From positions 1 to 11,486 of the forward strand of contig JAITCP010000120.1 in NCBI GenBank assembly GCA_031283025.1: a DNA stretch of 11,486 nucleotides. Direction: 5' to 3'. The DNA is from Spirochaetaceae bacterium (GTDB taxonomy: Bacteria > Spirochaetota > Spirochaetia > Treponematales > Breznakiellaceae). The notes beneath the pieces are model-generated. The model had not been told where the DNA came from, searched no databases, and saw nothing but the letters and a program-made list of their open reading frames with translations. The position numbers and the translations under genes are program-made. Positions 7,509 through 11,486 of this stretch are shown here, one piece after another; positions within the stretch are counted from its first letter, which is position 1; every line of letters starts with the position of its first letter.

Positions 7509-7637
7509 GGGGGAGTAGGGGATGGGGAATAGGGGTTGTCGTTAGTAGTCACAGCAAATTGTCAACACGCCGTGCTTGTTAACCAATCTCCCTACTCCCT
7601 ACTCCCTACTCCCCATTCCCCATTCCCTACTCCCTAC
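7509..7637. repeat. Heptamer inverted-repeat element, copy C (intergenic)
   Basis: The right arm, 7588-7637, is seven clean heptamers in register: CTCCCTA three times, CTCCCCA, TTCCCCA, TTCCCTA, CTCCCTA, then C. The left arm, 7509-7535, holds the G-rich complement and pairs over about 26 nt with roughly four mismatches. The core has TTGTCGTTAGTAG (7536-7548) and, on the minus strand, TTGACA (7560-7565). The element fills the gap between the second permease, whose TAA stop begins one base beyond the right arm, and the ribosome binding site of the LolA-like gene. Without it the genes would be about 22 nt apart. Confidence 0.85.
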
Positions 7638-7638
7638 T

Positions 7639-8910
7639 TTATCTCCTCAACGCTTCCACCGGTTCCACAAACGCGCTTTTCAGCGATGGTATCAACGTGA
7701 AGACCGATGCCACTCCCACGCCCATGAGCCATGCCCGCAGGAGTATCAAAAAATCAAACCTGAAGAAAATCGCGCTGCTTAGGGGCATTTCGCTAAATGT
7801 ATTTCCGTACAAGTCCCCCATGCGAATGGGAAAATGAGAACCGATACCGGCGATAGTTCCCCCGATAATCACCCCGGCAAGCGCGCCAAACGCAGCCAGG
7901 AAGATCGATTCAAAGAAAAACACTGTTACAATTTCCCGGCGCGTCATACCAAGGCAGCCCATCATGCCAATTTCCTTGATCCGCTCATGAATGATCATTA
8001 CCACGGTATTGATAATCAGGAAACTTGCTACGATGAGGAATACCATAAACAGCGTAGTGTATAACGGCCACACTATTTTCATAACCGCAACCCAGTAGTT
8101 GTCACTCCATTCGGTAACAACATTATCCTTCCCCAAAAGATTCTGCACTGCGGCGGTGATCGCTCCGCTTTGTTGTTCATCACCGGCGTAAATCACCAGG
8201 GACTGGGTACCTTCCCCCAGCACCAACAGCCGCTGGAGCCGCTCAATGTCTACAATGATGTACTGTTCATCCGCCTTGATGTAATCGTAATTGAAAATCC
8301 CGGTGATTTTGGGACTCCAGTATTTATCCGAAAACTGGGCGGACACCGTTTTGAAGGGGATCCTGTCCCCAATGGACAGTCCGGCTTTATGGGCAAAGAC
8401 CCGCCCTATCGCACATTCGTCGCTGCCGGGCGCGGGGTAACGGCCTTCCAGGAGGCCGTTGCTGCGATCGGTCAGGTTAAAGTTATTCGCCGCCATTTCA
8501 TTACCTATGTCCAAACCCCAAACTATGGCGTGTTTGATCGTACTTTCCTGCAATGTCGCCAGCGATGAAATTCGGGGGAACACCGCGGCCACGCCGGGGA
8601 TTTTCTTAATTGAAGCGGCCATCCCTTTCCAGCTTGCTCCGTCCGCTACCGGATACTGTACAGGCATATACTCGTTTTCCGCTTCATACTGCGCCGATAC
8701 CACCTTGACGTGTCCAAGTTCAAATATTTGCACAACATCGTTAATGCTCTTGATCATCCCGCCTATCAGTGACGAATAGATCACGATGAAGAACACCGCT
8801 ATCCCCACCGCTGCAAAACAAAAAAGCGTCCGCCGCATATTCCGCCAAATGTTACGGTAAGCGATTTTTATCAAAGTACCCGCTCCGCCTTGTTTGTATT
8901 CATGTGTCAT
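7639..8910 (-). CDS. FtsX/MacB/LolC-type ABC transporter permease, second subunit
   Basis: A 423-aa inner-membrane permease of the MacB/LolCE superfamily. Topology: cytoplasmic N-terminus, TM1 about 28-51, a periplasmic domain of about 230 residues, then TM2 285-307, TM3 329-354 and TM4 388-410. The coupling segment HERIKEIGMMGCLGMTRREI after TM2 and the C-terminal IPSLKSAFVEPVEALR are family signatures. The start is placed at ATG 8910: AGGAG (8918-8922) sits 7 nt upstream, and the upstream permease ends at 8921, leaving a 10-nt gap. A TTG at 8928 in the same frame would add six residues but lacks a fitting ribosome binding site. Ectodomain size is normal for LolC/MacB. It should pair with the larger permease upstream as a heterodimer driven by the ATPase. 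Such pumps act mechanically on periplasmic substrates rather than moving them across the inner membrane. Confidence 0.92.
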   Translation of the reverse strand: MTHEYKQGGAGTLIKIAYRNIWRNMRRTLFCFAAVGIAVFFIVIYSSLIGGMIKSINDVVQIFELGHVKVVSAQYEAENEYMPVQYPVADGASWKGMAASIKKIPGVAAVFPRISSLATLQESTIKHAIVWGLDIGNEMAANNFNLTDRSNGLLEGRYPAPGSDECAIGRVFAHKAGLSIGDRIPFKTVSAQFSDKYWSPKITGIFNYDYIKADEQYIIVDIERLQRLLVLGEGTQSLVIYAGDEQQSGAITAAVQNLLGKDNVVTEWSDNYWVAVMKIVWPLYTTLFMVFLIVASFLIINTVVMIIHERIKEIGMMGCLGMTRREIVTVFFFESIFLAAFGALAGVIIGGTIAGIGSHFPIRMGDLYGNTFSEMPLSSAIFFRFDFLILLRAWLMGVGVASVFTLIPSLKSAFVEPVEALRR

Positions 8911-8917
8911 TTCAATA

Positions 8918-8922
8918 CTCCT
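8918..8922 (-). promoter_or_regulatory. Ribosome binding site deciding the second permease start
   Basis: AGGAG on the minus strand overlaps the TAG stop of the preceding permease (8921-8923) and is 7 nt from the ATG at 8910. It selects 8910 over the TTG at 8928 as the start. Confidence 0.8.
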
Positions 8923-10648
8923 ATTCAAATCTTAAGCTGTCGGCAATCGGCATCTTCACCGTCCGGCGGGTCGGGAAATAAGCCATGAATGATGCGAGCA
9001 GCGTTGCCACAATACCGGAACCGATGATCACCGGGACATTCCATATACTGCGGAAATTGCCTGTTGTACGGAAGCCGATGCCGTTTTGCAGAGTATCCGC
9101 CATGGCGCTGAAATCAAAGCCGTATGTTACCACCGGGTAATTAATTACACAGCCCAGGATTATTCCCAGAATCGAACCGATGAACCCCAAAAAGCCTGCT
9201 TCCAGCATATAAACGATGATCATTTGTTTGTCGGTCATGCCCAGCGCCCGCATCATGCCGATTTCTCTTGTCCGCTCCAGTATCGCAAGCAGAATCGTGT
9301 TGGAAATTCCCAAAAAAGAAAGTATGAGTAACAGAAAGGCAAAAATTTGCGGCGCGCCGGTCTGTATTGCTTCATAGCCCAGATAATCTTTCATATACTC
9401 AAGCCAAAAGTACACAGCAAGATCATCCGGCAGGGAGCGTCCCTGCGCGGAAAGGCCCCGGTTAAGCGCGGCGGTGATCACGGCGGCGCTTTCGCTTTTA
9501 CCGGGAAGCCGTGAATCGTTTATGTTTTTCTCCCTGATAACAAGTTCCGTTACCGCTCCCTCAAGCATCATACCCGCCTCGTCCTGTAAAATGTCCAGCG
9601 GGATGTAGGCGGTATTGCCGTTGGGAAGCGGGTCCGGAGAATTGATCACTCCGGCGATCACCGCGTCTATCGACTGATTTACATGGCTTACTGCCCCGGA
9701 ATAATCCGCACGAACCATTGCGGCAAGAATCCGCTCAAGCTGCTGTTCGTCTTCTTCAATCAAAAGATATATGTCCATTTGATCATCGTACTCATAAGCG
9801 GCCTGGACCAGCGCAAGGTCTTCACCGCGCAGTGCGGGAAGAAGCTCGCCCTCCCATTTGTCAGGGCGGATCATTGCCGGAGCGGCCTTAATGTCGATCA
9901 CCGCGTTGATCCGCACATCGTTCCGTCCGCTGGTGGCAATCATGTTCCAGCAGCGATCAAGATCGGAGCGGGATGCGTTCTTTTTCAGGATCATCCGCTC
10001 ATTGCCTGCAACTGTTTTTTCATCCGGAGAAAACGGGCCCCCGCGCTTGACAGCCGCAACATCATACAGCGATCGGATAAAATCCCCTTCGTCTTGAGTA
10101 ACGGAAGCGATCAATTCCTCCAGTTCCAGCCTGAAAGGCCGCGTGGGAATACCCACTTTAAGTTTTTCCGCCGCGACGGTTCCCAGGGCAATTTCAAATT
10201 TGCCGTTCTGCACGAAACGTCCAAAATCGACGTAAGGGACATAGCGCAAAACTTCCGCCTCTGCGGCAGGTTCTACCGCATAAAACATAATGGGCGCAGA
10301 GCCGGATGTGGAGGACAGCGTGCCGGAAAACGTAAAACGGGGGGCGCTGCAATAACCTTCACTTTCCAGCGCTTCCCGGTATATTTCCCAGCCGGTAAAA
10401 TTTTCGTAACTGGGCATTTCATCCTTTTTTTCAAAGTAAAGTTTGGTTTGCAGTTTAGCAGCGCCTATCTCGTAATTGACGATATTCCGCCGGGATTCTA
10501 TTGCCATACCGCCAAGGAAACTGTTCAGGAAGATATACACCGCAACGCTCACCATAATCGCCATTGCGGTAAGTACCGTCTTTACCTTGTGCCGGGCCAG
10601 GTTGCGCAAAGCAATTTTCTTTAATTCCCAAATGCCGGATAGTTTCAT
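8921..10648 (-). CDS. Large FtsX/MacB-type ABC transporter permease, first subunit
   Basis: A 575-aa inner-membrane permease. TM1 about 23-48 follows the usual N-terminal LRNLARHKVKT-type amphipathic lead. A very long periplasmic region spans about 49-432. TM2 (433-456) is followed by LERTREIGMMRALGMTDKQM at 457-476, TM3 lies about 480-503 and TM4 537-558. The protein ends in YFPTRRTVKMPIADSLR, the family C-terminal signature. The ectodomain is about 380 residues against about 230 in its partner; the extra material is mostly between about 165 and 330. The ATG at 10648 overlaps the ATPase stop (ATGA), with GGGAG just upstream, so the two are translationally coupled. It probably forms a heterodimer with the second permease. 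The enlarged ectodomain may hold the contact to the LolA-like carrier or a substrate site, but no known fold is recognised in the insertion. Confidence 0.9.
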   Translation of the reverse strand: MKLSGIWELKKIALRNLARHKVKTVLTAMAIMVSVAVYIFLNSFLGGMAIESRRNIVNYEIGAAKLQTKLYFEKKDEMPSYENFTGWEIYREALESEGYCSAPRFTFSGTLSSTSGSAPIMFYAVEPAAEAEVLRYVPYVDFGRFVQNGKFEIALGTVAAEKLKVGIPTRPFRLELEELIASVTQDEGDFIRSLYDVAAVKRGGPFSPDEKTVAGNERMILKKNASRSDLDRCWNMIATSGRNDVRINAVIDIKAAPAMIRPDKWEGELLPALRGEDLALVQAAYEYDDQMDIYLLIEEDEQQLERILAAMVRADYSGAVSHVNQSIDAVIAGVINSPDPLPNGNTAYIPLDILQDEAGMMLEGAVTELVIREKNINDSRLPGKSESAAVITAALNRGLSAQGRSLPDDLAVYFWLEYMKDYLGYEAIQTGAPQIFAFLLLILSFLGISNTILLAILERTREIGMMRALGMTDKQMIIVYMLEAGFLGFIGSILGIILGCVINYPVVTYGFDFSAMADTLQNGIGFRTTGNFRSIWNVPVIIGSGIVATLLASFMAYFPTRRTVKMPIADSLRFE

Positions 10649-11340
10649 GCCGCGCTCCCCTTTTGCTCGTCGCTCTCAATCTGTCCGTCCCGGATACGCA
10701 CAAGGCGGCGGGCATACTCCATTACCATTTGATCGTGCGTCGAAAAAATAAACGTCGTCCCTTCCGCTTTATTTAACGCAAGCATCAATTCCAGAATTTC
10801 CCGCCCGATTGTTGAGTCAAGGTTGGCAGTCGGCTCGTCCGCTAAAATGAGGGCTGGCTTTTTTATCAGCGCTCGCGCTATCGCCACCCGCTGCTGCTGG
10901 CCGCCTGACATTTCTTTGGGGCGGCGTTTTTCCATTCCGTCAAGGCCAACGTCTTTTAACACCTTTGCGGTGCGTTCTTTTATTTCCTTTTTATCAACGC
11001 CCATCAGCGTAAGCGGAAAAGAAACATTTTCTTCTACCGAAAGCACGGGGATTAAATTATACGCCTGAAAGATAAAACCAATACTGTGCCGCCGTAACAG
11101 CGCCAACTGCTGGCGGGACATTTTTCCCGTGTCAGAACCGCCCACCTGTATGGCCCCGCCCGTAAGGGTGTCAAGACAGCCCGCCAAATGCAGGAAGGTT
11201 GATTTGCCGCTCCCCGACGGCCCTGCAATGGCGGCAAACTCGCCGTCATGGAATTCCAAATTTACGCCGCGTAAGGCGTGTACCGTCTGATCATTTAAAC
11301 CGTAGTCCTTTACCACATTTTCTGCTTTTACAACGGTCAT
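10645..11340 (-). CDS. LolD/MacB-type ABC transporter ATP-binding protein
   Basis: A 231-aa cytoplasmic ATPase that powers the two permeases encoded immediately downstream. All motifs are intact: Walker A GPSGSGKST at 40-48, Q-loop Q92 in FQAYNLIP, signature MSGGQQQR at 144-151, Walker B LILADEPT with D168/E169, and the switch H202 in STHD. The segment FQAYNLIPVLSVEENVSFPL is typical of the LolD/MacB/FtsE subfamily. AGGAGG 7 nt upstream sets the ATG at 11340. The start overlaps the stop of the gene before it (ATGA), and its own stop overlaps the first permease (ATGA). There is no MacA-like adaptor in view and the permeases are separate from the ATPase, so the arrangement is more LolCDE-like than MacAB-like. 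Orthology with the housekeeping LolD cannot be decided here. Confidence 0.95.
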   Translation of the reverse strand: MTVVKAENVVKDYGLNDQTVHALRGVNLEFHDGEFAAIAGPSGSGKSTFLHLAGCLDTLTGGAIQVGGSDTGKMSRQQLALLRRHSIGFIFQAYNLIPVLSVEENVSFPLTLMGVDKKEIKERTAKVLKDVGLDGMEKRRPKEMSGGQQQRVAIARALIKKPALILADEPTANLDSTIGREILELMLALNKAEGTTFIFSTHDQMVMEYARRLVRIRDGQIESDEQKGSAA

Positions 11341-11486
11341 TTATGCGCCTCCTTCTTAATTTCATTCAACGCCTGCAAACCAAATATATCTTTGGTTTTA
11401 AGTTCTTCCGCTATTGAATTGGGAACCAGCATCATCGAGTTCCCCGCCTTTAAGCCTTCGTTCAAAATAGAAAGTATCTTTAGTTT
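11337..11486 (-). CDS. C-terminal end of an unidentified protein (possibly SPFH/band-7-like)
   Basis: The only frame open through the minus-strand window edge gives the last 49 residues of a protein, with TGA at 11337-11339 overlapping the ATG of the ABC ATPase. The segment contains LNEGLKAGNSMMLVPNSIAE near residues 8-27, then a Lys/Glu-rich helix to the end. The GNSMMLVP pattern is reminiscent of the end of SPFH/band-7 membrane proteins, but this is a weak impression from a short fragment. The ATGA overlap and the ribosome binding site of the ATPase inside this frame put it in the same operon. The product is unassigned. Confidence 0.6.
   Translation of the reverse strand, partial: KLKILSILNEGLKAGNSMMLVPNSIAEELKTKDIFGLQALNEIKKEAHK
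11348..11353 (-). promoter_or_regulatory. Ribosome binding site for the ABC ATPase gene
   Basis: AGGAGG on the minus strand, 7 nt from the ATG at 11340 and embedded in the last codons of the preceding gene (IKKEAHK region). Confidence 0.8.

Noticed and set aside
7588..7637. CRISPR-like or minisatellite array
   Set aside because: The units are 7 nt with no spacers and there are no cas genes. They are contiguous heptamers forming one arm of an inverted repeat.
7576..7782. Plus-strand small open frame with Pro-Tyr-Ser-Leu repeats
   Set aside because: The repeats in its translation are the CTCCCTA heptamers of copy C read as codons, and the rest is antisense to the second permease. There is no evidence of a gene.
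8911..8928. TTG at 8928 as the start of the second permease
   Set aside because: It would place the start inside the end of the preceding gene, and no Shine-Dalgarno sequence fits it. AGGAG at 8918-8922 has ideal spacing to the ATG at 8910.
9683..10624. Long plus-strand open frame of 313 codons
   Set aside because: It is antisense to the large permease gene, whose TM segments, family signatures and ATGA coupling are clear. The translation is Arg/His/Phe-rich without a recognisable domain, and no ribosome binding site precedes it.
10645..11340. FtsE of the cell-division FtsEX complex
   Set aside because: There are two MacB-sized permeases with large ectodomains and a LolA-like gene instead of a single short FtsX. 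The context fits a LolCDE/MacB-type system.

Overview
The window suggests a diderm (outer-membrane-bearing) bacterium of moderate GC. The best guess is a spirochaete of the Treponema type. This is an inference from gene style (hybrid kinase plus HD-GYP regulator, relaxed lipobox, Lol-type parts); there is no rRNA or other taxonomic marker. Coding density is high, and every gene assigned here fits one of two convergent blocks.

Plus-strand block (about 1-3681): the 3' part of a membrane-bound hybrid histidine kinase, whose 5' end lies off the window, followed 10 nt later by a response regulator with an HD-GYP domain. Between them they carry every site of a His-Asp-His-Asp phosphorelay whose likely output is c-di-GMP breakdown. 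The kinase gene is unusual because two of its interdomain linkers are encoded by heptanucleotide repeats.

Convergent gap (3682-3810): no gene; one weak hairpin followed by T5, and a degenerate 9-nt periodicity.

Minus-strand block (11486 down to 3811), in transcription order: the end of an unidentified gene (tentatively SPFH/band-7-like); a LolD/MacB-type ABC ATPase; a large FtsX/MacB-type permease (575 aa); a second permease of usual size (423 aa); a LolA-fold periplasmic protein; an outer-membrane beta-barrel with a DUF1302-like motif; and a CapA-type metallophosphatase lipoprotein. The first junctions are ATGA overlaps and the next is a 10-nt gap, so the ATPase and permeases form one coupled unit. 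Together the five transport genes look like a trans-envelope route: ABC engine in the inner membrane, LolA-like carrier in the periplasm, barrel in the outer membrane. The cargo (lipoprotein, lipid or other hydrophobe) cannot be read from sequence.

The most unusual feature is a family of G/C-rich inverted heptamer repeats (units like GGGGAAT, GGGGAGT, AGGGAGT) with a related core. Two copies almost exactly fill the gaps on either side of the LolA-like gene. A third lies in frame inside the kinase gene. A distinct TYCTCAT heptamer array lies further along the same kinase gene.
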